Positions 1-7,778 of a DNA stretch of 17,088 nt are shown piece after piece. The DNA is taken from the NCBI GenBank assembly GCA_015661535.1, contig DQVY01000144.1, positions 1 to 17,088 of the forward strand. Direction: 5' to 3'. The notes beneath the pieces were generated by a model. The model was not told where the DNA came from and made no database searches. It worked only from the letters and a program-made list of their open reading frames with translations. The DNA comes from Sulfurovum sp. GTDB taxonomy: Bacteria > Campylobacterota > Campylobacteria > Campylobacterales > Sulfurovaceae. A program made the position numbers and the translations under genes. The stretch's first letter is position 1. Every line of letters begins with the position of its first letter.

Positions 1-216
1 GTGGTGGTGGTCATTCCTATGCTGTTTATGGGAAGTCTTATTATGGAGTCCTTTTTTGGTATTCCAGGGCTTGGCTCTTACACAATAGATGCCATCAATG
101 CACAAGACTTTGCCATTGTCAAAGCGATGGTCTTTTTGGGTTCTGTGCTTTACATCGTTGGGCTCATCTTGACAGATATCTCTTATACACTCTTTGACCC
201 GAGGGTAAAGTTATGA
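1..216 (+). CDS. ABC importer permease, C-terminal fragment (OppB/DppB/YejB type)
   Basis: This is the last 71 codons of an inner-membrane permease; the 5' part lies outside the window, so the GTG at position 1 is not a real start. The fragment has two hydrophobic segments and ends in DPRVKL, the usual C-terminus of the B-type permease of peptide/nickel ABC importers. The stretch ESFFGIPGLG matches the conserved loop of this family. Its stop overlaps the next permease gene by 4 bases (ATGA), so the two are translationally coupled and should form the heterodimeric channel. The substrate cannot be read from this fragment. Confidence 0.9.
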   Translation: MVVVIPMLFMGSLIMESFFGIPGLGSYTIDAINAQDFAIVKAMVFLGSVLYIVGLILTDISYTLFDPRVKL

Positions 217-1571
217 TGTTTACCTTACTCTGGACCGACATTATGGTATGGCTGCTTGTGGCAGCCTTCGTAGCGTGGGGATGGGTGATCTCCCGTTCAC
301 CGCAGGTTAAAAAACAGTGGAGAGATATTTTCCGTTCAAGCATCGCTATGGCATCTGCGGTCATTTTGTTTTTCTACCTCTTTTTTACCCTTTTAGACTC
401 GATTCATTTACGCCTTGCAAAAGAGAGTTCAGATCAACAAACGACACAGTATGGCAAAATGGTCTCTTTACTTGACTTGATGTTCGAAGAGAACATCAAA
501 CATGCAGAACGTACCTATTCAGCGCCTTTTGCAACCCACGAGTATGCCCAAAGCATTGTGGTGGAAAATGGTGTGACCAAACAGGTCTATCTGCCTCTTA
601 AACATGTTTCAAAAGAGGGTGATCTTTGGAAACACTCTTTGTTTGCCTTGGGTGTAGGCTTACTACTTAGTCTGGCACTCATCTTGGTGCATATTTTTTG
701 GAGAAACAGAGAAAATTTTAAAGAGGCTTGTTACAATGTGTTCAAAGGCAAAACCCTTTTGCCATGGCGCACAGCTTATGTTACTTTTGCAGTATTATTC
801 ATGAGCTTTGTCTGGCTCTATATGTTGTCTGACATGTACCATGTTTTAGGCACAGACAAGGTGGGTGGAGATGTGCTTTACCAAAGTTTTAAAAGCATCC
901 GTACGGGAGTACTTATAGGCATACTCACTACGCTTATTATGTTGCCTGTTTCCATCATACTCGGTGTTTCTGCGGGCTATTTTGGCGGTTGGATAGACGA
1001 TGTCATCCAGTACCTCTACACCACACTCTCTTCCATCCCCGGGGTACTTCTCATCGCAGCAGGGGTACTCTCCATGCAAGTGATGATGGACAACAACCCT
1101 ACATGGTTTGAAAGTACTTTGGAGCGTTCAGACTTACGGTTACTTTTCCTCATCATCATTCTCGGGGTGACTTCATGGACGGGACTGTGTCGTTTGCTTC
1201 GTGCAGAAACGCTCAAAATATCTCAAATAGAGTTCGTCACCGCTGCCAAAGCCTTCGGTGTAGGAAAATGGACCATCATCAGACGACACATAGTCCCCAA
1301 CCTCATGCACATCATTCTCATCTCCGTTGTCTTAGACTTTTCAGGCTTAGTATTGGCAGAAGCAGTCCTCTCTTACGTAGGTGTAGGTGTAGACCCCACT
1401 ATGCACTCCTGGGGAAACATGATAAACCAGGCAAGACTAGAAATGGCAAGAGAACCCATGGTCTGGTGGTCACTCTTCTCTGCCTTTGTCTTTATGTTCA
1501 TTTTGGTGCTGGCAGCGAATCTGCTTTCTGACAGAATTCAGAAGGTGTTGGATCCGAGGAATAAAATATGA
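213..1571 (+). CDS. ABC importer permease (OppC/DppC/YejE type), 452 aa
   Basis: Second inner-membrane permease of a peptide-type ABC importer. The C-terminal half (about residues 225-445) is a binding-protein-dependent transport domain. It holds the EAA loop that docks on the ATPase (E340 to about N363, with AAKAFGVGKWTIIRRHIVPN) and ends with the family tail LDPRNK. At 452 residues it is much longer than a typical DppC (about 300). The extra N-terminal part carries membrane segments near residues 8-26, 44-62, 143-162 and 190-208, and a soluble region at about 65-135. This long N-terminus resembles YejE-like permeases. The start ATG overlaps the upstream stop and the stop overlaps the ATPase start, both as ATGA, indicating one tightly coupled operon. 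Oligopeptides are the likely substrate by family only. Confidence 0.92.
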   Translation: MMFTLLWTDIMVWLLVAAFVAWGWVISRSPQVKKQWRDIFRSSIAMASAVILFFYLFFTLLDSIHLRLAKESSDQQTTQYGKMVSLLDLMFEENIKHAERTYSAPFATHEYAQSIVVENGVTKQVYLPLKHVSKEGDLWKHSLFALGVGLLLSLALILVHIFWRNRENFKEACYNVFKGKTLLPWRTAYVTFAVLFMSFVWLYMLSDMYHVLGTDKVGGDVLYQSFKSIRTGVLIGILTTLIMLPVSIILGVSAGYFGGWIDDVIQYLYTTLSSIPGVLLIAAGVLSMQVMMDNNPTWFESTLERSDLRLLFLIIILGVTSWTGLCRLLRAETLKISQIEFVTAAKAFGVGKWTIIRRHIVPNLMHIILISVVLDFSGLVLAEAVLSYVGVGVDPTMHSWGNMINQARLEMAREPMVWWSLFSAFVFMFILVLAANLLSDRIQKVLDPRNKI

Positions 1572-3163
1572 GTCCTATTTTAAGTATTAATCAATTGTCT
1601 GTGTCTGTTGGTCAAGAAAAATTATTGAAAGATATTGATTTTTCCATTCAAAAAGGGGAGATCTTTGCATTGGTAGGGGAGTCTGGTTCGGGGAAATCAT
1701 TGACCTCTTTGGCAATCATGCGTTTGCTTCCTGAAGTGATCGCTGTGACTTCTGGTGATATAGTGTTGGAGGAAAGATCACTTTTTGCTTTACCTGAGTA
1801 TGAGATGCAAAAGATACGTGGCAGGAAGATAGCGATGATCTTTCAGGAGCCTATGTCGGCATTGAATCCTGTGATGACGGTGGGGGAGCAGGTGGCTGAA
1901 GTACTCCGTATTCATTTGGGATTGAAAAATGATGCAGTGAAACAAAAAGTGATCGCCTTGTTTAAAGAAGTAGCACTCAAAGACCCTGAACAGCGTTACA
2001 CTTGGTACCCGCACCAACTTTCCGGCGGGCAGAAACAGCGTGTGATGATCGCCATGGCCTTGGCCTGTGAGCCTGAGCTTCTCATTGCAGATGAACCCAC
2101 AACGGCTTTGGATGTGACCATCCAGGCGCAAGTCTTAACACTGCTGAAAAAGATACGTGACACACGCGGGCTTTCCATTTTGTTCATTACCCATGACATG
2201 GCAGTGGTCTCTGAAATGGCAGACCGAGTGGCAGTGATGAAAGAGGGTGAGATCTTGGAAAATGCAGCGTGTCAGACATTTTTTACAAACCCTCAACATC
2301 CCTATTCCCAGCAACTGTTAGCAGATGCACGAAGAAAAAAAGAGGAAAGAGACAATGGGAAGATCGCTTCTTCTGTCTTGGAAGTGAAGGACCTCAAAGT
2401 CTATTTCCCCATTAAAAAAGGCTTCTTTCAGCGTACAGTGGGTGTTGTAAAAGCGGTTGACAATGTTAGTTTTACCATACAAAAAGGGAAAACCTTAGCC
2501 CTGGTAGGTGAGTCAGGTTCGGGTAAAAGTACCATTGGCAAAGCCATACTGTCACTTTTAGAGATTACAGAAGGGACAGTCTCTTTTGAAGGGGAAAACC
2601 TTACAGCTTTGGAACCCTCTGCTTTAAAAGCATACAGACGTAAAATACAGGTGGTTTTTCAAGACCCTTACGCCGCACTGAACCCGCGTATGACCATAGA
2701 AAACATTATACGTGAAGGGATGAGTGCTTTGGGTGTGGGTCCAAAAAGCAGAGAAGCACAAAACAACTATATAGAAAGTCTTTTGGTCAAAGTGGGGTTG
2801 GAAGCAGCACATACTCAGCGTTACCCCCATGAATTTTCAGGAGGGCAGAGACAGCGTATCGGCATTGCCCGTGCTTTGGCAGTAGAACCGAAACTCATTA
2901 TTTGTGATGAACCTACTTCAGCTTTAGATGTCACCGTCCGTGCAGAAGTACTGACACTGTTAAGAACACTGCAGGAAGAGAATGGACTTTCGTACCTCTT
3001 TATTACACATGACCTTTCCATCATTGCAGCGGTGGCAGATGAGGTAGCGGTGATGAAAGAGGGGAAGATCGTTGAACTTGGCAGTGTAGAAGAAGTGATG
3101 GATCATCCGCAGCACCCTTACACGCAACGTTTGCTTTTGGCAGCACCTAAGTTAGCTCAATAG
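1568..3163 (+). CDS. Fused double ABC ATPase of the peptide importer (OppD-OppF / YejF type)
   Basis: Cytoplasmic energy-coupling subunit with two complete nucleotide-binding domains in 531 residues. Domain 1 has Walker A GESGSGKS (37-44), signature LSGGQ (151-155) and Walker B LLIADEP (from about 171). Domain 2 has Walker A GESGSGKS (314-321), signature FSGGQ (423-427) and Walker B LIICDEP (443-449). Each domain is followed by a switch histidine (FITHD) and an HPQHPY / NPQHPY segment typical of the oligopeptide transporter ATPase C-terminus. OppD and OppF are usually separate; here they are fused, as in YejF and GsiA, so one chain can supply both ATP sites. It is the last gene of the transporter operon; a new promoter for luxS begins just after its stop. 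Confidence 0.95.
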   Translation: MSPILSINQLSVSVGQEKLLKDIDFSIQKGEIFALVGESGSGKSLTSLAIMRLLPEVIAVTSGDIVLEERSLFALPEYEMQKIRGRKIAMIFQEPMSALNPVMTVGEQVAEVLRIHLGLKNDAVKQKVIALFKEVALKDPEQRYTWYPHQLSGGQKQRVMIAMALACEPELLIADEPTTALDVTIQAQVLTLLKKIRDTRGLSILFITHDMAVVSEMADRVAVMKEGEILENAACQTFFTNPQHPYSQQLLADARRKKEERDNGKIASSVLEVKDLKVYFPIKKGFFQRTVGVVKAVDNVSFTIQKGKTLALVGESGSGKSTIGKAILSLLEITEGTVSFEGENLTALEPSALKAYRRKIQVVFQDPYAALNPRMTIENIIREGMSALGVGPKSREAQNNYIESLLVKVGLEAAHTQRYPHEFSGGQRQRIGIARALAVEPKLIICDEPTSALDVTVRAEVLTLLRTLQEENGLSYLFITHDLSIIAAVADEVAVMKEGKIVELGSVEEVMDHPQHPYTQRLLLAAPKLAQ

Positions 3164-3174
3164 CTATATTTGGC

Positions 3175-3180
3175 TATAAT
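3175..3180 (+). promoter_or_regulatory. Probable -10 element of the luxS promoter
   Basis: A perfect TATAAT lies 12 bases after the ATPase stop and 33 bases before the luxS start. No good -35 hexamer is seen at the proper distance, which is common in Campylobacterota. It would give luxS and the following methyltransferase their own transcript. No terminator-like hairpin precedes it, so read-through from the transporter operon is possible. Confidence 0.45.
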
Positions 3181-3213
3181 GCAAAAAATAACACAAGAAA
3201 AAAGGAATAATCT

Positions 3214-3729
3214 ATGCCATTATTAGATAGTTTTACAGTAGACCATACAAAGATGATAGCTCCCGCAGTGAGAGTTGCCAAAAAAATGAGTACACCAAGC
3301 GGTGATGACATTACCGTATTTGATTTACGTTTTTGTGTACCCAATAAAGAGATGCTTTCAGAGAGAGGCATTCATACTTTAGAGCATCTGTTCGCAGGAT
3401 TTATGAGAGACCATCTCAATTCAAAAGATGTAGAGATCATTGATATTTCTCCTATGGGATGCCGTACAGGTTTTTACATGTCTTTGCTTGGAGATCCTAA
3501 AGAGAAAAAAGTAGCCAAAGCATGGAAAAAGTCTATGGAAGATGTATTGGGTGTAAAGAGTGAAAATGATATTCCTGAACTTAATCTTTACCAATGCGGT
3601 ACCTGTGAAATGCATTCACTCGATGAAGCGCAGGAGATAGCACAGACAGTGGTAGACAGAGGTATAGGTAAAATGAGTAATAAAAAGTTAAAAATGAGTA
3701 AAAAACAACTCAAAAATGCCAATAAATAA
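3214..3729 (+). CDS. luxS: S-ribosylhomocysteine lyase LuxS
   Basis: Cytoplasmic metalloenzyme that cleaves S-ribosylhomocysteine to homocysteine and DPD, the precursor of autoinducer-2, in the activated methyl cycle. At 171 residues it has the usual family length. The metal ligands H54, H58 (HTLEH) and C128 (in YQCGTC) are present at the same numbers as in E. coli LuxS. The catalytic C83 (PMGCRTGFY) and general base E57 are also there, so the enzyme should be active. Start chosen at ATG 3214 with AAGGA at 3202-3206. The lysine-rich tail (MSNKKLKMSKKQLKNANK) continues past the conserved core and overlaps the next gene by 14 bases. Confidence 0.98.
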   Translation: MPLLDSFTVDHTKMIAPAVRVAKKMSTPSGDDITVFDLRFCVPNKEMLSERGIHTLEHLFAGFMRDHLNSKDVEIIDISPMGCRTGFYMSLLGDPKEKKVAKAWKKSMEDVLGVKSENDIPELNLYQCGTCEMHSLDEAQEIAQTVVDRGIGKMSNKKLKMSKKQLKNANK

Positions 3730-4489
3730 AAAAGAACCCAGTCAAAAAAAAGACTTGGTCCTTTGTGAAGACGGGAGTTATACTCTCTTCTCACATGACT
3801 TTGATGAACCGTATCACTCTACAAAAGATGGTGCTTTACATGAAAGTTTGGAAAAACACGTCAAACCCTCTTTATCTCTCAAGTCTCACAAAGACCAATT
3901 AACGATTTTAGATATCTGTTTTGGTTTGGGGTACAATACTTTTGCCACACTCTACTACATCAAAAAACATAAGCTAACAACAAAAATACACATACTCTCT
4001 CCAGAGTTTGATGAAGCACTGCTTCATTCATTGTCATCATTTAATTTTCCTTCGGAATTTGACAGCATTCAACACATTATTAAGGAAGTATCTCAAAACT
4101 TATATTATGAAGATGCACAGTTTAAAATAGAAATATTGTTAGGAGATGCAAGGCAGAGTATCCCTAAGATAAAAGAGAAGATAGACATTGTCTACCAAGA
4201 TGCCTTTTCCCCTGCACACAACCCACTATTATGGACGAAAGAGTGGTTTTCAGATGTGAGAGCACTTTGTAAAGAAGATGCTATACTGACAACGTACTCT
4301 TCTGCCGCAGCCATTCGACTAGGTTTATATGAAAATGGGTTTTACATTTTTATACACAGAGCGGAACTCATGCGTTACTCAACAGTGGCTTCGTTAGAAA
4401 TATTAGAAGGGTTTGAATACATAGATATGGAGTTGAAAAAAGTGAGAAATCCTACGGCTAAAAGTATGAAAGATGTGGATTATCTGTAG
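3716..4489 (+). CDS. mnmD: Stand-alone MnmC1/MnmD-like tRNA wobble-uridine methyltransferase
   Basis: SAM-dependent methyltransferase of the DUF752 (Methyltransf_30) family, the MnmC1 half of E. coli MnmC, which turns nm5U34 into mnm5U34 in tRNA. Seen in 257 residues: the family N-terminal signature (HDFDEPYHSTKDGALHES, about 27-44), the SAM-binding motif ILDICFGLGYNT (64-75), and YQDAFSPAHNPLLWT (160-174), where the family has D-AFSP-x-NP-LW. The FAD oxidoreductase half (MnmC2) is absent, as in Aquifex MnmD, so the substrate would be nm5U made directly by MnmE-MnmG. The C-terminal G-x-KRE-type motif that I expect near AELMRYSTVAS is not obvious, so the active site may be diverged. It starts inside luxS (14-base overlap, different frame), indicating translational coupling. 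mnmG lies 1.4 kb downstream. Confidence 0.82.
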   Translation: MPINKKEPSQKKDLVLCEDGSYTLFSHDFDEPYHSTKDGALHESLEKHVKPSLSLKSHKDQLTILDICFGLGYNTFATLYYIKKHKLTTKIHILSPEFDEALLHSLSSFNFPSEFDSIQHIIKEVSQNLYYEDAQFKIEILLGDARQSIPKIKEKIDIVYQDAFSPAHNPLLWTKEWFSDVRALCKEDAILTTYSSAAAIRLGLYENGFYIFIHRAELMRYSTVASLEILEGFEYIDMELKKVRNPTAKSMKDVDYL

Positions 4490-4532
4490 GTTGGGATGTC
4501 CTCCTTACGTCACAGCACATCCCGACCTACAG
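4484..4532. repeat. REP-like long hairpin between convergent genes
   Basis: Inverted repeat with 16-nt arms at 4484-4499 and 4517-4532, fully paired except one G-U, around a 17-nt loop. It spans the methyltransferase stop and ends 2 bases before the ferritin stop. No T-run follows on either strand, so it is not a classical intrinsic terminator, although it could stop or protect both converging transcripts. The arm ending (TGTAGGTCGGG on the minus strand, GTAGGTTGGG on the plus strand) resembles REP palindromes found in many proteobacteria. A 10-base piece of it (TGTAGGTCGG) recurs at 5825-5834. Confidence 0.65.
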
Positions 4533-4534
4533 TA

Positions 4535-5047
4535 TTACGCTGCTGAGTCTGCTGAAGTGGCTGTTCTCTGTCCTAGCTCATTGTCTATCATAAGCAGTCC
4601 ATAGCCATCATTTTTGACCAATTTAATTTTTGAAATGATGTCACTCACATTGGCTTCTTCTTCTACTTGCTCGTTGACAAACCATTGCAATAAATTATAG
4701 GTCGCATGGTCTTTCTCTTTGAGTGCATCATTGCTAAGGTTGTTGAGCATACTTGTCATCATCTGCTCATGTTCAAGACTTTGCTGATAGGTTTCAAGCA
4801 GGGAGCCAAATTTTTTCTGAGGTTTGGCGATCTCTTTGAGTGAAACGGTAGCATCTTGCTCTATGAGGTAGTTATAAAAACGTGTGGCATGTTGCAGCTC
4901 TTCCTGATACTGGAGTAAAAACCAGTTTGCTGCACCCGAAAAATCTTTTTTGCTACAGTACGCAGCCATAGACAAATAGAGGTAGGCAGAATAAAACTCT
5001 TTGTTCATCTGTTCGTTCAGTGCTTTGGCCATTTTTTTTGAGATCAT
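4535..5047 (-). CDS. ftn: Bacterial non-heme ferritin
   Basis: Iron-storage protein that oxidises Fe2+ and stores it as mineral in a 24-subunit shell in the cytoplasm. All ferroxidase residues sit at the same numbers as in E. coli FtnA: E17, E50, H53, E94 (LEHEQ), E126/Q127 (NEQ), E129 and E130. There is no heme-binding methionine motif of bacterioferritin. Length 170 aa is normal. Start ATG at 5047 has AAGGA seven bases upstream. It lies 45 bases after the ribE stop on the same strand and is probably co-transcribed; the gap is AT-rich with a weak 7-bp palindrome. The short Ala/Ser-rich tail (TATSADSAA) is outside the conserved fold. Confidence 0.97.
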   Translation of the reverse strand: MISKKMAKALNEQMNKEFYSAYLYLSMAAYCSKKDFSGAANWFLLQYQEELQHATRFYNYLIEQDATVSLKEIAKPQKKFGSLLETYQQSLEHEQMMTSMLNNLSNDALKEKDHATYNLLQWFVNEQVEEEANVSDIISKIKLVKNDGYGLLMIDNELGQRTATSADSAA

Positions 5048-5092
5048 GTGTGTTCCTTAGTTATCTTTAGAAATATTTTAGCAAAATATCGG

Positions 5093-5710
5093 TTAATAAC
5101 TCATCTGTATATTGTCTACATCATCCCAAGACATAGATTTTTTCGCAGACCTGTGTGTCAAAATATGGTCAATATACCGTGCAAACACATCTGTCTCTAT
5201 GTTGAGTTTAGTGCCTACTTTGTAGTTTTTCATGAGAGTATTTTTCAGGGTATGCGGGATGATGGTTAGTCTAAAGTTGTCTGCCCCAACATCATTGACG
5301 GTGAGGCTGATACCATCTATGGTGATGGAGCCTTTTGGGATGATATGTGTAATGTACTTTTTGTCTACTGTGATGATGAAATCTGTAGCATTTTCTCTAG
5401 GTGTGATTTTACTCACCGTACCTACACAATCAACATGCCCCTGTACAATATGTCCTTCAAATCTATCGTTCATCATCATGGCAGGTTCTAAATGTACTTC
5501 TCCAGAGATCTTACTCTCATCTATAATGCTTCGTGTTTCATCTGCAAGTTCCAGATCAAAACCATCAGAATGCACTTTAATAACAGTCAGACAGATACCA
5601 TTGATGGCAATGGAATCTCCTAGTTTTGCAGGATGTTTTGACTTGATCGTTAAGATGTTGTTTTGATAGTTTTTAACGGTTGCGATTTCGCGGATAAGAC
5701 CTGTAAACAT
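5093..5710 (-). CDS. ribE: Riboflavin synthase alpha subunit
   Basis: Catalyses dismutation of two 6,7-dimethyl-8-ribityllumazine molecules to riboflavin, the last step of flavin synthesis. The 205-residue chain shows the two tandem lumazine-binding barrels: barrel 1 from MFTGLI at the N-terminus, with GDSIAINGICLTV (31-43); barrel 2 from about residue 88, with VQGHVDCVGTV (89-99) and KGSITIDGISLTVNDV (126-141). The invariant N-terminal MFTG is required in this family, so the start is ATG at 5710 rather than the adjoining TTG at 5713. AAGG lies six bases upstream, inside a small hairpin (5711-5727). Divergent from mnmG, with a heptamer-repeat region between them; ferritin follows downstream. 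Confidence 0.97.
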   Translation of the reverse strand: MFTGLIREIATVKNYQNNILTIKSKHPAKLGDSIAINGICLTVIKVHSDGFDLELADETRSIIDESKISGEVHLEPAMMMNDRFEGHIVQGHVDCVGTVSKITPRENATDFIITVDKKYITHIIPKGSITIDGISLTVNDVGADNFRLTIIPHTLKNTLMKNYKVGTKLNIETDVFARYIDHILTHRSAKKSMSWDDVDNIQMSY

Positions 5711-5727
5711 CAAAAACCTTGTTTTTG
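5711..5727. repeat. Perfect 7-bp hairpin over the ribE ribosome binding site
   Basis: On the minus strand CAAAAAC-AAG-GTTTTTG directly precedes the ribE ATG. Arms are 5711-5717 and 5721-5727 with a 3-base loop. The Shine-Dalgarno AAGG lies in the loop and the first base of the arm. It forms the outer edge of the heptamer element that follows. Confidence 0.55.
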
Positions 5728-5730
5728 AGT

Positions 5731-5889
5731 CGGTAGCGGGTAGCGGATAGCGGGTAGAATAGGTAACATAGCAAGCTCACTTAGTTAATTTGGATATAAT
5801 TCCCTTATTATAACACAAAATAAGTGTAGGTCGGTATTTGTAAGGTGGCTAGGAGAATATCTACGCACTACCTTCTACCCACTACGCAC
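5731..5889. repeat. Inverted heptamer-array element, ribE-mnmG intergenic region
   Basis: The left side holds tandem 7-mers on the plus strand: GTAGCGG (5733-5739), GTAGCGG (5740-5746), ATAGCGG (5747-5753), GTAGAAT (5754-5760). The right side, read on the minus strand from 5889 down, again has 7-base periodicity: AGTGCGT, AGTGGGT, AGAAGGT, AGTGCGT. The two arrays are in opposite orientation, so related G-rich heptamers face each other across about 95 bases that contain the divergent promoters. Identity between the arms is only partial. No protein-coding gene is supported here. Confidence 0.6.
5795..5812. promoter_or_regulatory. Divergent -10 elements for mnmG (+) and ribE (-)
   Basis: TATAAT on the plus strand at 5795-5800 points to mnmG, and TATAAT on the minus strand (ATTATA at 5807-5812) points to ribE. 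They lie back to back with 6 bases between them and no convincing -35 boxes. Either leader RNA would carry one arm of the heptamer element and a hairpin at the ribosome binding site. Assignment rests on the hexamers alone. Confidence 0.4.
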
Positions 5890-5908
5890 TTCAAAACGGA
5901 GTTTTGAA
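5890..5908. repeat. Perfect 8-bp hairpin presenting the mnmG Shine-Dalgarno
   Basis: TTCAAAAC-GGA-GTTTTGAA, arms 5890-5897 and 5901-5908, ends one base before the mnmG ATG. The Shine-Dalgarno GGAG is the loop plus the first base of the right arm. The stem is AU-rich, so it may breathe enough to allow initiation. Confidence 0.6.
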
Positions 5909-5909
5909 A

Positions 5910-7778
5910 ATGAATTACGACGTCATAGTTATCGGTGGTGGTCATGCAGGGATAGAGGCTTCTTTGGCTTCGGCAAGAATGGGTGTTAAAACATTGCTTA
6001 TTACCATATTGGCTGAGCAGATCGGGGCATCTTCCTGTAACCCTGCCATAGGTGGACTTGCCAAAGGGCATTTGGTACGTGAAGTGGATGCTTTGGGTGG
6101 AGAAATGGGTGTCTGTACAGACAAAACAGGCATACAATTTAGAACATTGAATGCGTCAAAAGGGCCAGCAGTACGTGGTACAAGAGCCCAGATAGATATG
6201 GACAGGTACCGTTTATATATGCGTAATGTGGTACTCAATACAGAGAATTTGGATGTGAAACAAGAGATAGCAGACGGGCTTGTGGTGGAAGATGCGGTGG
6301 TAAAAGGTGTGACAACACAACTTGGCAATACCTACAAGGCATCAAAAGTCATCATTACTGCAGGGACATTCCTCAATGGGCTTATTCACATAGGTGACAA
6401 ACAGCAGACAGCAGGCCGTCAAGGGGAGTTTGCTTCTGTAGAACTGGCTGAGTATATGAAAGGCTTAGGTATAGAGATAGGCAGACTCAAAACAGGTACA
6501 TGTGCAAGAATAGATGCAAAATCTGTAGACACTTCTGTCATGGAAGAACAACCAGGTGATGTACCGCCACCGCCATTTTCATTTCGTACAGATAAAAGTA
6601 CTTTTCATCCTACACAGTTGCCGTGTTATATTACCTATACCAATGAAGAGACACATAAGATCATTGAGTCCAATTTCTACAGAGCACCTATGTTCTCCGG
6701 TCAAATAGAAGGTACAGGACCACGATACTGTCCAAGTATAGAAGACAAGATCAGTCGTTTTAGAGACAGACCGAGACACCAAATATTTGTGGAGCCTCAA
6801 ACTTTTGATGAAACAGAATATTACATCAATGGTATGAGTACCTCTCTGCCTATAGATGTACAACTGGAGATGATACAATCGGTTGAAGGTATGGAAAATG
6901 CCAAGATAGTCCGTTATGGCTATGCCATAGAGTACGACTATGTCCAGCCAACAGAACTCAAACATACGCTAGAGACCAAAAAAATAAAAGGACTCTACAC
7001 AGCAGGCCAGATAAACGGTACTACAGGCTACGAAGAAGCAGCAGCACAAGGCTTGATGGCAGGTATTAATGCTGCTTTGAAGATACAAGGCAAAGACCCC
7101 CTTATCTTACGTCGTAATGAAGCCTATATCGGGGTACTTATAGACGACCTTGTAACTAAAGGGACAAAAGAGCCGTACCGTATGTTTACAAGCAGGGCAG
7201 AGTACAGACTTCTATTGCGTGAAGACAATGCAGACATGAGACTTTCTCATTATGGAAAAGCCTTAGGGCTTTTAGATGATAGTTATATGAAAAAATTTGA
7301 AGCGAAAAAAGAAGCTCTAGAGGAAGCTTTGGCCTTTTTAGCAAATACTTATGTGACCCCTACCAAAGATTTTTTAGCCAAACTCTCAGAGATAGGTGCG
7401 GTAAAGATCAATGAAAAAACCCGTTGGATGGATGTGATCGGACGTGGAGATTTCAACAGAGAAAAACTGACTACCTTGTTACCGGACTTTGACAAATATG
7501 ATGATGAAGTGATGGAACAGATACTGGTAGAAGCAAAATACTCTCGTTATATAGAGAAGCAACAGGCACAAATACTTCAAATGGATGATATGCTCAAAAT
7601 TAAGATACCGGAAGGATTTGAGTATAGTAATATTTCTGGTTTAAGTAATGAGATCATAGAAAAGCTCACCCTTGCTTCACCACCTACACTCTTTACTGCT
7701 TCTCAAATATCGGGAGTGACCCCAGCAGCTTTGGACATTGTCCATGTGCATATAAAAATGAGACAGCGAAAAAATTAA
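5910..7778 (+). CDS. mnmG: tRNA uridine-5-carboxymethylaminomethyl(34) synthesis enzyme MnmG (GidA)
   Basis: FAD protein that with MnmE installs cmnm5 or nm5 on wobble U34 of tRNA, using methylene-tetrahydrofolate and NADH. The 622 residues show the Rossmann FAD motif GGGHAG (9-14) and CNPAIGGLAKGHLVREVDAL with C43. The GIDA signatures GPRYCPSIEDK (C274, equivalent to E. coli C277) and TGYEEAAAQGLMAGINAA are present, as is the conserved TSRAEYRLLLREDNAD. Length is as in E. coli (629). I chose ATG 5910, which gives the usual MNYDVIVIGGG start and has GGAG eight bases upstream; an in-frame TTG at 5904 lies inside the hairpin and is less likely. MnmE is not in the window, but a MnmD-like methyltransferase that would use its product lies upstream. 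Confidence 0.97.
   Translation: MNYDVIVIGGGHAGIEASLASARMGVKTLLITILAEQIGASSCNPAIGGLAKGHLVREVDALGGEMGVCTDKTGIQFRTLNASKGPAVRGTRAQIDMDRYRLYMRNVVLNTENLDVKQEIADGLVVEDAVVKGVTTQLGNTYKASKVIITAGTFLNGLIHIGDKQQTAGRQGEFASVELAEYMKGLGIEIGRLKTGTCARIDAKSVDTSVMEEQPGDVPPPPFSFRTDKSTFHPTQLPCYITYTNEETHKIIESNFYRAPMFSGQIEGTGPRYCPSIEDKISRFRDRPRHQIFVEPQTFDETEYYINGMSTSLPIDVQLEMIQSVEGMENAKIVRYGYAIEYDYVQPTELKHTLETKKIKGLYTAGQINGTTGYEEAAAQGLMAGINAALKIQGKDPLILRRNEAYIGVLIDDLVTKGTKEPYRMFTSRAEYRLLLREDNADMRLSHYGKALGLLDDSYMKKFEAKKEALEEALAFLANTYVTPTKDFLAKLSEIGAVKINEKTRWMDVIGRGDFNREKLTTLLPDFDKYDDEVMEQILVEAKYSRYIEKQQAQILQMDDMLKIKIPEGFEYSNISGLSNEIIEKLTLASPPTLFTASQISGVTPAALDIVHVHIKMRQRKN

Noticed and set aside
5731..5889. CRISPR array
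   Set aside because: Units are 7 bases in direct tandem without spacers; no cas genes are present.
3716..7778. Functional tRNA wobble-modification island (mnmD, mnmG, later queE)
   Set aside because: The genes are in different transcription units with unrelated genes between them; clustering is probably coincidental.
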